A DNA stretch of 64,000 nt, taken from contig JANPYM010000018.1 of assembly GCA_025890175.1 (NCBI GenBank), positions 136,071-200,070 of the forward strand, given 5' to 3'. Positions within the stretch are counted from its first letter, which is position 1. Each line of letters opens with the position of its first letter. Under the pieces are notes generated by a model. That model ran no database searches and had not been told where the DNA came from. It worked only from the letters and a program-made list of their open reading frames with translations. Positions 11,613 to 23,904 of the stretch are shown one piece after another. A program made the position numbers and the translations under genes. Origin of the DNA: Ciborinia camelliae. Its lineage: Eukaryota; Ascomycota; Leotiomycetes; Helotiales; Sclerotiniaceae.

Positions 11613-13008
11613 GTAACTGAGGGCTTCTTTAATGTGTGATGAATGATTTTGAAGGGCAAAATCGGGGCAGGATAAGGCGTTACCGGATGCGTGAAATTAG
11701 ATGACCAAGAGGCGGGATCGCCAGTGTGGAATTGGATAGCTAGATACACTTACTTAGATTATCGTGTTAGGAAAGCGTGAGCTTGCCTCACACTACGAGC
11801 AGCAATCATATATGGTCTCAGCAATGATATGGAGATTTCGGATATTTTTGTGGGATGGGTAATGTGTAATGTGTAATGTGTAATGAGCTCACCGGGGACC
11901 CATGTGACGGTGACGAAATCTCATAAAAACTAGGGAGCTGGCTCACCGGGAGCTATACACATACCTACCTCCCTACCTACCAACCATACCTACCAAGAAA
12001 AGTTCACCATGGAATAATAAAAAGGACTCGACTCATCCGGGAATAGGATACGTGGTTCATAATTCATGGTTCATGATTCATGGTTCATGATTCATGGTTC
12101 ATAATACCCGACATAATACATAATACATAATATAATATAAAGATGGGAATCTATCTATCTCCACGACGCCTCGAAATGAAATATATTGATTGATTGGCGT
12201 CGCTCTAATACTTTATCTTTCTTTCTTTCTTTCTTACCTATCTTTCTTAGGTATCTATACTATAGGTACTGAAATACTGAAATACTATACCATCAATGAA
12301 TGAATGAATGAATGAATAATAAGATAAGATTCCACACCCATCCAAACCCATCCAAACCCATCCAAACCCATCCAAACCCGAATTATGAAATCATACATAC
12401 CCGATCTACCTACCCTACCTACCTACCTATTCACAAGTGCGATACGTCCATACGTCCGTCTCGATATATCATAACGTATGAAATTCGATTATCGACATTG
12501 CATTGCATTGCATTGCATTGCGTAGGTACCTACCTACGTAAGATGACAAGAAAGAAAGAACCATGGAGGGGATTTGATGTAAGAATAGGTACCTAACCTA
12601 GGTAGGTAGGTAGGTAGGTATTATCCATCATTCAATCCAATCCAATCCAATTCAACTCAATTCAATTGCACAACATCTGAAAACTCCCTACCCTACCCTA
12701 CGCCCAAAACGAGCGCACAAACCCCATCCATTCAAACGATGGATGCTCAAGAAGATCCATGGATGGGGTAGGTAGGTATCTAACGAAGGAAAAGCAAAGC
12801 AGCTACACCAAAAGAAAGATATCCATGTTGACTGCGCTACGCTAATCTCTAATATGTATTACATCCCATCCATCCCATCCAGCCTATCCAGCCTATCAAT
12901 ACCATGCCATGCATTCTACATGCAGAATCTATCCGTCTCGTGGGAAGAACTCATCTGAGTCGAACCATTCAAACCATCCTAACCATCCTAACCATCCACC
13001 CATCCTAT
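11613..13008. repeat. Convergent spacer built of many microsatellites
   Basis: No gene is supported in these 1.4 kb between two convergent genes. In order it holds GTAATGT repeats (about 11861-11884), TTCATGG/TTCATGA repeats (about 12057-12105), a CTTT run (12217-12234), a GAAT run (12296-12318), CATCCAAACC decamers (about 12338-12378), ATTGC pentamers (about 12497-12521), a GGTA run (about 12601-12620) and CCAAT pentamers (about 12630-12650). Different motifs succeed each other with little unique sequence between them. Confidence 0.75.
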
Positions 13009-16000
13009 TTACCGTCTCTCCACCAACAAGAAATGCATCGCGGCATACGCCAAGAAGATAAACGCACCGGCGAAAATCGCCAGATTGATTGCATCTGGCC
13101 AAAACGCCTGGGTGTCGAACCCAAAACTACTCAGAATGACTGCGCCGGGAACAGTGATGTCGAGTTTATATTTCTGGTCGACGAGGGTTAGATACGTGAC
13201 TTCGTTGACAATGAGAGATTCGAAGCCATAATGGAAGATGGACAGGGATTGTAGCCAAAGAGCAGACTTGGGTATGGCGTCGTGATTGAGGAGGAGACCG
13301 GCGAAAAGGAGACTAAAGAGCATGACGAGACTTCCAATGAGACTTGCGACGCCGTTGTCTTTGAAAACGATACCGAGGAAGAGACAGATGGCAGCCGCTG
13401 CGAGATTGAAGAGGACGAGGATGAGGAGGAATTTGAAGAAATTAGGGGCTTCGGCTACAAGTCCGGTCATTGGATATAAGATGGAGCCCATGATTAGAGG
13501 GGGGATAATCCGGAGTGGTACAATGTCAAAAACAACTTTCGCTAGGAAATATGTGATGGGTGAGTAGTAACCATTTGCTCTTTCTCTGACGAAAACCATT
13601 CGCTCGGTAGCAAAAACATTCAAGCTAGAGAGAGTACTGAAACCGAAAAGTGCGAGAATGAAGAAGAATAATCCCAGACGATTCTGAAATCCGGGGATAT
13701 CATCCGTAAGGCCATAAAATAAGAACCCGGAGAGAACAGCCAGCAGAATAGCAATTGCGTAGTGTGTTAACATCAGCATAGGGTTCCTGTAGAGATTGCG
13801 CCATGTACGTTGGGAGAGGATTATGAATTGCCGAAGGTATCCAACTCTTGCATATCCTCTGCCCATAGGATTTGTGGATGATGTGCTGTTCTCTTGTACA
13901 TGACCATTCATGCTGCCATTGGCACTTTGGGCGGCAGATACAGCATTTTTAAGATCATCTTGAAGATCTCGTGCGATCGGTGAATGTGCATAAGCTGAGA
14001 CCAGAACATCCAAATCTGTTCCAGATCCGGGTGCATCTGGTGGTAAATTATCTGGATCTTCCGCAATCGAGGAACGTTGTCTTGACATTCTGAGCCAGTG
14101 TTGATTGGCATCGGGGTCAACGGGCGCCTCATCAGGTTGTGAATTAGGGGTGTCAACCCCGCTCTTCTTACGAGTAAAAAGTTCCCGTTCTTGCCTTGCC
14201 CTTACAGAGTCACGACGTTTTCCCTTAGGTCTTGATAGAGACTCGCTAGGGCTACCAACGACAGCCTCTTCTATACTACCGCCAGAGATGCTTGCAATTG
14301 ATTTCACCGCCCTAGTACTGCTTGCTCCAACGCTTGGTGTAACACCGTGTCTAAAATCGGATGTCGTATCATCAATTGCGATGCGAGGGGCGCCAACGTG
14401 CATTGTCAAATCGACCAAGTAATCAGCAATGTTGAATCCAGGTGGACATGAGTAGCCGATGTGATCGAAATACTCTTGACAGAGGTTGAACTCGCCAGAA
14501 TAGACCGTTCTTCCTTTTGCGAGAAGTAATAATCTATCAAACAAAGCAACAATATTAGATCTTGGTTGATGAATGGTGAATATGACCGTTCTTTTGTATG
14601 TTTTAGCCAGGTTGACCAGACATTCGATGACGTTAAATGCATTGTATGCATCAAGACCACTCGTTGGCTCATCGAGGAATAATATGCTTGGACTAGTTAC
14701 CAATTCACAAGCGATTCCAACTCGACGTTTTTCACCACCGGAAATACCGCGACCTTTGCCATCTTCAGAACCGATCAAAGAATCCTTGATGTGAGAAATG
14801 CCAAGCTGTCTCTCAACTTCCAAAACCCTCTGTTCCTTGGCCGATCTTCCCATATCTCTTGGCAATCTCAAAAGAGCGCTGGTCATTATCGTTTCATGAA
14901 CAGTGAGGGTAGGTAACATAGCATCTTCTTGATCCACAAACCCGATGACACTTCTGTACTCATTATCTGTGACCTTTTCGCCATTAACGTAGAAGTTTCC
15001 ATGGACAACACCTCTCTTGTTCTTACGAGCAAGAATGTCAAGAAAGGTGGTTTTTCCGGCCCCGGAAGCACCCATTATGGCCATAATCTCGCCAGGATGA
15101 GCTACTCCTTGAACACCACTCAAGATCTGCTTTCCATTCAGATTGTATGAAACGTTCTCGAAGTAGAGGGAGGCGGGCTTATGATCAGTCATTAGCTTGA
15201 TGCCCTCGTCATCGGATTCATCTAGATGAATGGGGCCGTATTTGAATTGCCTTCGAGACAAATACCAAACTAGCAGAATAACAGCAACAACAAACAGAGA
15301 TGCAACAGCGATGACACCGGCGATCAAAGGTGTATTGATTTTCTTAATAGGACGTTCATATCCTGGAATCTCGGTTTCGTAAAGACATTCTCCAGCCTGA
15401 CAGTTGATGAAGATGCTGCTGTCCCCAAACATTTGTTGAATGAGCAGATCCATTTGAGGTTCCTTGAAGGTGCATTCATTGCTTCCACCTTTTTGTTCGC
15501 AATTGAAAGTAGCAGGACCTCTGATTTCTTGATCAAGAAAATCCGAGATGTCAACCGATCCATTTTCACCGCAAAGCATCCGATCCGGGACACATTTGCA
15601 AGCAATATTCTCGCATTTCGCGCTGGTCGAGTTTCGATCGTAGTCGCTTTCGGCGCCGGATGTACATGTATCCAGGGAACAATAAAATGACTCCTTTTCA
15701 TCAACCCAAAACTGGAAGTCACAAGTTTCTACTTCGGCGTTGCACGTAAAAGTAACCTGGGGTTTCTTCCCATCCAAAATATCCACAATCTTTCTGTTTG
15801 TAACATCGCACATCTGATAGTTCTCCTTCACGACCTCGCCATTCTGATAACAAACGCCTCCTTCTTTTTCAGGCATTAGAGCATTACATGCTTTGTTGTT
15901 CGTACAGACATTGCAGTTGATTCCAGTCCAGCCATCTTCGCAGGCGCATGAGTCCGTTGTTCGCATCGGTCGATCCTGACCATCTGCTAAAGAACCACAA

Positions 16001-16363
16001 ACTATTCATGAGTCAGTAAATGAGTTACCCGGCTCGTACGGTGAGTTGGGCGCACCTGGTTGGAGGCAGTCATCGCCACCGAATCCTGGTGGACAGGAGC
16101 ATTTGCCATTGTATTGATTGCAGTCTGAGTATTGTCCGCAAGTGAAAGCTGGTAGCAAGCAATTAAAACTATATCCAGTCAGTAAAGGATGTTGACATAG
16201 AGTGAATGGCGCAGTACCAAGGAGGACAATTATCAGGTCGGTCGTCCATGAGAGCCAACTGAGCTTTCATCGAGTCTATTGTCGAATAATTTGTGAAAGC
16301 ATATGCGTTCCATGATAGAGACAGAGTCGCCAGGACTACCGTCCCTAGCTGAAGTCGTTTCAT
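13009..16363 (-). CDS. ABCG-type half transporter with EGF-like lumenal domain (Adp1-like)
   Basis: Three exons on the minus strand, 16363-16218, 16168-16056, 16001-13009, giving 1083 aa. A signal peptide ([18 protein letters not shown]) leads into a long cysteine-rich extracytosolic region containing EGF-like patterns ([20 protein letters not shown] spacing and [12 protein letters not shown]). One hydrophobic helix (about residues 320-345, [19 protein letters not shown]) precedes the nucleotide-binding domain: Walker [10 protein letters not shown], signature [12 protein letters not shown], Walker [14 protein letters not shown] serine-rich linker follows, then a six-helix ABC2 membrane domain. 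This architecture matches yeast Adp1 and its filamentous-fungal orthologues, ABCG proteins of poorly known substrate, probably in the ER or vacuolar membrane. The two upstream introns were placed by preserving the EGF cysteine pattern. Confidence 0.92.
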
Positions 16364-17499
16364 CGGTCGTAAAGTGGTTGCGATGGTCGCGATTCTTGAA
16401 AGTGGGAGCTTGCTATCTGGATGAGCTCAATGCTGCGGTGAGGTGACGACTCATGCCATGTAAATCAAATGGACTTTATGAATATTCGAACAAAACAAAT
16501 AATGAGTATCGAAGCAGAAAGTTGAGAAACGTAAAGGAAAACGATAGCTTGATAATATTTTCCGAAGAAGGGAATAACAAAACAAAGTGAAGTTTAATAT
16601 TTGGTGAGAAGAAGAGTTGAGGCGCCTAGTGTCATTGATTGATAGGTAGGTACCTACAGGTACCTATCTATCTACAGGTGACCTGCCTTATTATTATTAG
16701 TAGGTACCGGTAGCGTGGACGGAGTTTTAGCTTGGGCTCCAGCTTGATAGGCGGCCCGCTGGTTTGTTTAAGACGGGAGGTGGGGATGGGATGGGGATCT
16801 GATAAAACCTGGAGCAAGACGGGCACAACCTAATAAAAGTAGGTAAAGGTAAAGGTTTTCCAATTGGGACAAACAGACAAATATCCAATATCTCCAGCTA
16901 TCTAGGTAATGTTTTACAGGATGAGATGAAATGAGATGAATTTACAATTTAATATAATATAATATAGACACCTCAATACCTAGTACCTACTTTCCAAGGT
17001 TCTTAACGTTACCACCTACCTGACGGTAGGATCGATCATCAAAATCAAAAGCTAGGTACCTTACCTACTATTAGGTAAGCCTCCATAGCCTTATACCAAA
17101 GTTTATCAACGTACCTACGTAAGGTAAGGTAAGGGCAAATGTTGTGCTCTCCTCTCCACTACTGCTGTAGAGTCTGAATCTCTTCACTCATACTTAATTC
17201 CTATTGGCGCTTAAGGTTATGTACTCTTTCTTGAGACGGAACATGAACGGAACATGATGGCCGAGGTTTAACAATCTCCACCCACAACTTTGTCATTCAC
17301 GCCTTTCTAATGTTAGTTTACTAGGTATCGAGGTACCTACATACTTACTGTACGGAGTACTGTACTTCAAAGAATAGAATACTAGGTAGGTTTGTTAAGA
17401 ATATATATAAACCTACAATGTCATCGTTCAAGACCAACATCTCTTAGTCTCCTCCAAGTACTATCTCCCAGTCCATATAACAGATATATCATCGCAAAC
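16364..17499. other. Divergent spacer, ABC transporter and aminotransferase promoters
   Basis: Holds repeated TAGGTACC/GGTACCTA pieces (about 16642-16705, 17053-17080, 17330-17342), the 9-mer TACGGAGTA at 17351-17359 and an AT-rich TATATATAAA element at about 17402-17411, roughly 90 bases before the aminotransferase ATG. No coding signal. Confidence 0.55.
17351..17359. promoter_or_regulatory. TACGGAGTA motif upstream of aminotransferase
   Basis: The 9-mer occurs inside the larger near-palindrome GTACGGAGTACTGTAC, 141 bases before the start codon and about 45 bases before a TATA-like element. Confidence 0.35.
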
Positions 17500-18752
17500 A
17501 TGGTCAAGATTGAGCCTTTCGCCGTAGAACAAGTACTACCCCTCATCCTTATTTCTCTTCCAAACTGAAAATATCTCTAATATTCTAACTTCAGTGGATG
17601 GACAAATATGAAAACACACCCGGAGTTCTCAATATTGCCGAAACATGTGCAGCCTCGATCTCGATTGATAATCTCGTGAAGTTGTCCGAGGATCCAAATC
17701 TCCCTCATCCAATATCAACTTCAACCAAGCTCACATATGGACACATTCGAGGATCGCCTGCTCTCCGAGAACGTCTTGCTTCTTTGTATTCGGCAAGGAC
17801 TGCATCCGCGCTATCCCCAGAGAGTATAATACTCACGCGCGGAGCAATCGAGGCAAATTTCCTTCTGCTCTACACATTGATCGGACCAGGAGATCATGTA
17901 GTTTGTGTACACCCAACCTATCAGCAACTCTACTCCGTTCCACAAAGTCTGGGCGCGGAGGTCTCGTTATGGAAGTTACACAAAGGGAAGAAGTTTATTC
18001 CCGATGTAGAGGAGCTAAAGGGATTGGTCAAGGACAATACCAAGATGATTATTATCAACAACCCCAACAACCCTACAGGAGCTACGATTCCCAAATCCGT
18101 GTTGCAAGGCGTGACGGATTTTGCGAAGGAAAATAATATCATCATACTAAGTGATGAAGTTTACCGACCTTTATTTCATGGAATTTCCGTTGCCGACCCC
18201 GAGTTTCCTCCCTCCATGATATCCATGCCGTACGAGAAAATCATCGTCACCGGCTCCCTATCCAAAGCCTATTCTTTGGCTGGTATACGCGTCGGTTGGA
18301 TCGCATGCAAAGACAACTCGATCATCGAGGCGATCGCCGAAGCTCGGGATTACACCACTATTTCCGTGTCCCAACTCGATGATCAAGTGGCTTCTTATGC
18401 CATGAATGCCTCTGTCATCCATGCGCTCCTCGCTCGCAATATCAAACTCGCGAAGACGAATGTGGCGCTATTGGAAGCCTTTGTCAATGAACATGGTGAG
18501 AATCTGTCTTGGGTTAAGCCTACCGGTGGTACGACGGCTTTCATCCGGGTGGAAAAGAAAGGGGTGCCGGTCGAGGACGTACAGTTTTGTGTGGATGTAA
18601 TGGAGAAGACTAAGGTTATGTTCCTGCCGGGGTCTAAATGCTTCGGTGCAGAATATAAAGGCTATGTGAGGATCGGATTCGTGTGTGAGACGGAAGTTCT
18701 GAAGGAAGGTCTGCAGAAACTAGGGGGATATGTTAGGGAGTATCTCAAGTGA
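17500..18752 (+). CDS. PLP-dependent aminotransferase, class I/II (fold type I)
   Basis: Two exons, 17500-17532 (11 codons, MVKIEPFAVEQ) and 17595-18752, giving 396 aa. The Schiff-base lysine lies in TGSLSKAYSLAGIRVGW; the PLP phosphate and ring contacts are seen in NNPNNPTGA and LSDEVYRP, and a C-terminal arginine for substrate carboxylate in GYVRIGF. The size and motifs fit aspartate/kynurenine-type aminotransferases; related enzymes include capreomycidine-synthase-like proteins, so amino-acid specificity is open. The tiny first exon is supported by an in-frame ATG and consensus borders (GTACTA, TTCAG); without it the protein would start at the internal Met of WMDKYENTP. Confidence 0.88.
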
Positions 18753-19490
18753 TGAATTGATAGGTCAATGGGTGGTTCAAGCAGAGTCTTGGATCAAAGG
18801 CAGAAACTTGAATTGCAAAGATATGTTGTCCTGTATATTTATTTCATGGTTAATTGATAGATGTGCAGCCAACCATGCATTGATTCGGGGAGGCGAAGTG
18901 CCTATGAAGTATATAAATTCACACGTGTACTACACGCACAACCGCACATCCTGATAGTCAGCCAACACCATACGACGATATCATAATATCGAATATGCAA
19001 AGAAAGTTCAGATGATACACTAGTCTGGATAGAACGAATGACATTGATGCAATCTCCCACCCAGCATTGCACATTCAAGTAATCAGAGCAGACAATGCGG
19101 GAAGAGATCCTATGAATATCCAAATTCTATTCTTTGTAATTCTCAACCGGGTATAAACATACGTGTAAAGCATAAGGCATAATCATAATCATAGGTAAGC
19201 AAACAAACATCGCAACTCCATCATTTCTTCATCGTCATCGTCCAAACCCCTCATGCCCACTCCCCTCATGCCCACTCCCCTCATGCCCACTCCCCTCATG
19301 CCCACTCCCCTCATGCCCACTCCCCTCATGCCCACTCCCCTCATGCCCACTCCCCTCATGCCCACTCCATCTCCCATTACATTAAACCCACCCATAATCA
19401 TTCCTTTATTCATCCATGCAAAGCACGCTTTTTACTTCCTCCCATTCACATCCCCGCAAAATAACCAGCACGCAAGACCATAAATACCCC
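18753..19490. other. Intergenic spacer with 15-bp minisatellite
   Basis: Downstream of both flanking genes (plus aminotransferase, minus small membrane protein). Apart from the minisatellite at 19247-19366 nothing distinct is seen. Confidence 0.6.
19247..19366. repeat. 15-bp minisatellite, 8 units
   Basis: Eight essentially perfect tandem copies of CCCCTCATGCCCACT fill exactly 120 bp. Because the unit length is a multiple of three, both strands read as open repeated frames (PTPLM / GMRGV), which explains two apparent ORFs here; neither has a credible gene context. Likely copy-number variable between strains. Confidence 0.92.
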
Positions 19491-20006
19491 TCAAGAAATT
19501 CCAAGAGTCATTCCCCCCTTTCCGCCCATCACAGGCATATCAAACCGCACATCCCTTTTCCCATCCCCCCCATAACAAACCTCTCGAAACCCGACTCCGG
19601 CGCCCTTCCCATTCCTCTTCCCCGCAAACCCCATATTCGCGCTCTCCAACCCCATTCTCCCGTTCCTCAATCCACCCATACTCTTCACCCTCCTCATCCC
19701 TCTCCCGTCATATAATCCACGCCCCGCCATCTCCATCCCATCCATCTCCATCGCATCCACATCCTCCTCAAACTCCACCGCGCTTTCATTCATCGGCGCT
19801 CGCATGCCGGCAATCTTGACCCCGTTAACGGATCCCTGCATCGAAGCCTCGAGCGCCGCTGCCCGTGCCATGGCTTTGCTCGAATGCACCCCGTAAGTAT
19901 AGAGTGCGGTGAAGACGAGCGAGGTGCCCAGCATAACGTGCAGGATGTAGAGGATGTAGAGCGTGATGGATTTGGAGGTGAGGAGGTAGGCGAAGTTGGA
20001 AAACAT
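19491..20006 (-). CDS. Small single-pass membrane protein, unknown function
   Basis: Proposed start ATG 20006-20004, giving 171 aa. I do not recognise the family. Residues 12-36 (ITLYILYILHVMLGTSLVFTAL region) form one strong membrane helix with a short N-terminal side; the remainder is rich in Met, Gly, Ala and Arg, with acidic FEEDVDAMEMDGMEM near the middle. The frame stays open upstream to 20333, but that part is made of threonine/serine microsatellite codons and is probably 5' leader, so I prefer the internal ATG. GC content rises sharply in the body compared with the upstream leader, which supports coding use. Could also be a fortuitous ORF. Confidence 0.5.
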   Translation of the reverse strand: MFSNFAYLLTSKSITLYILYILHVMLGTSLVFTALYTYGVHSSKAMARAAALEASMQGSVNGVKIAGMRAPMNESAVEFEEDVDAMEMDGMEMAGRGLYDGRGMRRVKSMGGLRNGRMGLESANMGFAGKRNGKGAGVGFREVCYGGDGKRDVRFDMPVMGGKGGMTLGIS

Positions 20007-21385
20007 TTTGCTGGTTGGTGGGGTCTGTGTGTTGCGATTGGGATTGGGATTTGGGTGCCCAGTTGGAGTCTGATGTGATGTTGATGTTGATATGGATGTG
20101 GATGTGGATGTGGTGAGTATGGGCTTGGAAATTGATGATTGGTTGAAAGCTATACGAGGTAGTTGTATAAAGTGGATTGGTGAGGCTGATTGATAGTAGT
20201 GTATGATATGATTGATTGTATTGTATGATTTCTTAGTTGGTAAGTTGGTAAGTTTGTAAGTTGAGTGAGGTAAAAAGAAGATTGATGTTGAGTTGAGTTG
20301 AGATGAGGTGTAATTATTGAATGAAAAAGGCAAGAGCAGATGACTTATAGATATACTAGTATCCCATTCCCTTTAAAACCCGCGGTGCCGATGCTGAAAT
20401 GAATATTTTTATTTGTGTTATTCTAAAGCATTATTGCTAAGCTATTACTATGATTTGTTTATTGTAATGTAATTAATTTGTGGTGACCCCCCTCGAGCCA
20501 AATTGCCAATATTCTGAAGTCATCGTGAATCTTGAATCGTGATTCATGAAGTTGCGAGTTTGTCCTTGCAAGGAACATGCTCGCAAATCCATTTATGCCC
20601 AGACACACAGCAAATCACTCCATGATTTTGAGAGAGTGAAACCCCCCCAGCTAACCCAACTGCCAGCACAGTCCTCGCGTGAGTTGACAAATTGCAGCCC
20701 TGTTTCAGGGGTAGCCACGTCAAACATACTCATATAAATCTATAAAGTCGAGATTATAGGGCTTAATCTTCAGCGCATGAAATAATTTTCACCATCGTCA
20801 GCCCTTTGACGTCAGTTTGTGGAGTTTTTCAAACTTCTAGAATATTTGGAAGAACTGCATGGTGATACCTAGCTCCCTAGGGGATCGGGAGATGGGTGCT
20901 CATCGTGAGAGAGGGGGAAATATAGTTTGCTGGTGAGGGGTTCGAGACCCTTCAAAGGCATTAATGGCCTCAAACTTCGGTGATTTCCCAGCCACCGCAT
21001 TACATCGAGTTGACGATTGAGATCCAAGCTTTCATTTCTTTAATTCGAGGGAGGGAGGCCGATAGAGTGCGTGCATAATAGGAGTAATATTAACGATGAC
21101 GAGTGGTTCGTCGTAACTTTGGCTGTTGGAGCAATCATTATAAGGAACAGATTCAGATATGCCGCATTGCCGTGAGATATGTTGCTGCCTGCTATTGACT
21201 TTCTATTGATATGATCACGGGACTTTGAGCTGTGTCTGAGGACTCTCGAAATTATAGCTCAAGATATATGGTTCTCTAATGAAACCTCCAGGTGCTAGCG
21301 GGCGATTCTTCATGGTGAAACTGAGATCACCAGAAGTCTTCAATGGATTTCGAATGTTTCCACATCAAAAAGTCCATTCTCAACT
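20007..21385. other. Intergenic region, no gene recognised
   Basis: The first 300 bases are a GATGTTGATGT/GTTGAGTTGA-rich leader of the minus-strand small protein. The rest (20340-21385) has no coding signal; GGTTCGAGACC at about 20939-20949 resembles a pol III B box but no tRNA folds around it. Confidence 0.5.
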
Positions 21386-23055
21386 TCACGCATTCCTTTT
21401 CCATACATACCTAAAACCATCAATGTATGTTTCTCCCAAAAGAATGTTGGGATCATCAATCTTCCTTAGTATCACCGGGAATCTACATCCTGGGAGAATG
21501 CAGATCAAGTCATCTTTAGAGATGTTCAAAGGACCCAGGGCGATAATAATTCCTGTGTTGGAAATAATAAAACGACGTCTGTTCATTGACAAACAAGTGG
21601 AGATGAGAACTGCTAATCGTTGCTTCTCGTCGATACTTTCCTCAGTCGAAGAAGGATATAGTGAAAATTCGAGCTGTGGTAGCTGTTCCGACAATGCTGT
21701 TGCAATGGAGTTCATTCGTAAAGCGTATTCGCTGTCATTGTCAAAAGTATGATTAACACAAGATATTGTCCTGCAGAATGCCCCTTGCTCTTCTAACGAG
21801 TGCCCTTTCTTCGAGACAACAATATTCCACCACTCCTGCAAATCTACTAGACCTCTGCCACTGTTATTGCAGTTGAGTTCTCTTCTAAAAGATAGGCCAG
21901 TTTCCTGCACTCTACCTATAATGACCCCAGTTGTCCTCGAAACAAATATATCTTGGAGAAATTGTGCATTAGCATAACTATCTCCGGAAGCCATAAATTG
22001 CGGCTCGCTACGCCGAAGTCCAATTATTGTAGGCTGCCGGCTTTGGGGTGGCCTCTTCCAATCAGGTACCCATGAATGAAGGTCATCACCATCGGGCGCT
22101 TTTTGATTAACATAAATGATATCCAGCCTCCGAGAATCGTGAATTTTATGCCTTGCAGTGGTGTATACCTGACGAACTGACAATGAATAATCATTTTGAC
22201 CAAACGATTTCCTCGAATTGGATATCCCAATCAACGCATAGATTTTATCTCTTGGTTCGAATGACTTCTTACTCTTGTGGGAAAGCAAAAGCTCGAAAAA
22301 AGGGTGCTCAATTGCGTTGGGGGCATGATATCTTGACAATTGCAGGCCCTTTGGGCCCTCAGTGATGGAACTTCGAACATATGATCGTGACTTTAAGTAA
22401 ATAGACAACAGTGAATGTTCTTCTCTTTTCAATATGTCGCAAGTGTTCCTTGGCTTCATCAAAGACGTGCATTCGTCGCCACTAAAAGTACAGTTGCGTT
22501 TTTGATACGTGCAACTTCTTAGATAACCCGAATTCTCCACTGATATTGACGATGAAATAGAATTACCAGAGCCACCAACTGTTCCTGTATTGACGGGTCA
22601 TGAAGCATCGCTATCACTTGATTCCTTGAACCCACGTTCAAGTCTTTTGCTAATCGAATAGCCAAAGAGCTGCTGTCCTTTTCTGCGCCAATCCAAACAG
22701 GTACAGATTGTGCGTTTTGAAAGCTTGATCTCATCTGATCATTACGCTCTGCTATGTTGCTCTGGTCAATGCAGATGGCATCGACCCACAAGAAGTTTTC
22801 TTCGTCCCCTACTCCAGTATTTGAGGACGTATTCTTTTAAAGCACCAAGGGGATTCTCTGATGCAGGGAGGCCTTTTTCATTGATAATTATTGGCTCAGG
22901 GGCAATTTTCGCCCCCAAGTATATCGCCCTTAAATAGTATGCGAGGGAAGAATTCGTAGCAACCAAATCTCATCTGTTTTGCATTTTAAGTCCTTGTACT
23001 GGAAAGGATCCATTGGTTGATCCTTTGGCGTGATTTTACTTTGTTGTTTGGACAT
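21386..23055 (-). pseudogene. HET-domain protein, inactivated
   Basis: Minus strand. A start at 23055 opens a frame with WLLRILPS, the usual lead-in of HET (heterokaryon incompatibility, PF06985) proteins, but this meets TAA at 22932-22930. The HET core continues in other frames: an YTWG-like tryptophan-glycine motif near 22910, then PEPIIINEKG, a shift near 22806-22820, and the hallmark WVDAICIDQSN at about 22790. A TAA at 22521-22519 falls inside the expected WVIQEVA motif, and a further shift near 22482-22495 leads into a long intact C-terminal frame of about 365 codons (RDKIYALIGIS is the conserved DKIYA-LLG motif). The N-terminal segment before YTWG is also shorter than normal. GT-AG introns cannot explain these breaks. 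HET proteins trigger cell death on allorecognition; this copy is very probably dead, with recent inactivation suggested by the long intact 3' part. Confidence 0.82.
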
Positions 23056-23904
23056 TGTACAAGGAACCTTTACAGGTACAGATCAAACATGAGAGGAGGA
23101 ATTTTATTTTGTTCGATTGATGAGGTTTGGCAGTTTCAGAACCTCAGAAGTCCAGAAAATCTCTAACCTTATTAGTAAGCAATGGAATGGTCTTGATCGC
23201 TCCTCTGTCACAACCTTTCATACAAATTTGCACTTCCTTGAATCACATATGATATATTCCACAACATCTTTTGTAATGATGTTTCGGGCATGTCGTAAAA
23301 GGGTAACAGGAAAGAGAATTGGTATCATAAGAATAACCAGACACGGCCAAGCGGATGCGCGAAGAACGTTTAACCATTTCAATGGTTACAGTGTCCAGAA
23401 AAAGTGGTAAAATTTCATCTCGCCTTCCATGATTTCCTCCAATCTCGAATCGGCTACTTCTCGTTGAATATTTGACGTGTATTAAGTTAGGGCTGTAATA
23501 TGACCGTCAGATGAATACCATCAGACTGTCAATTGTCATATCAACGGATCCACCAAAAGCATACGATGTTTGTTATGTATGATTTTGGGAACTTAAAAAC
23601 ATGAATATCTTAAAATTATATCTTCAAAATCTCCTATCGCGGTTCCCCCTTCCCCTGTGCACCCACCCCAAAGTGATGTTGATCCAGTCCGATCAAATAA
23701 CTTGTTAGTCGAATGGTTTTATGTCATTTTTCATGATCTGAAGTCGGATTTGATATCAATGTGTCCCAAACTAAGGAGCCATGACGTCCGTTAGTGGGAT
23801 ATTTCCCCATTCTTTCTACTCTTGGCTTCCATTTCTCTATTTTCCATTCAATCCCAAATCCATTGAGTTCGTTCAAAGTCTCACAATAATAAATCAGTTC
23901 AAAG
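23056..23904. other. Spacer between two divergent relic genes
   Basis: About 850 bases of AT-rich sequence between the HET pseudogene start and the GST relic start. Small ORFs show no family resemblance. Confidence 0.5.

Noticed and set aside
19253..19483. Pro/Met repeat protein
   Set aside because: Frame exists only because the 15-bp minisatellite unit is a multiple of three.
20880..20965. Possible tRNA (GGTTCGAGACC resembles a B box)
   Set aside because: No matching acceptor stem, D-arm or A box is found 50-60 bases upstream.
22153..22365. Plus-strand ORF within the HET pseudogene
   Set aside because: Antisense to the intact C-terminal HET frame; no resemblance to a known protein.
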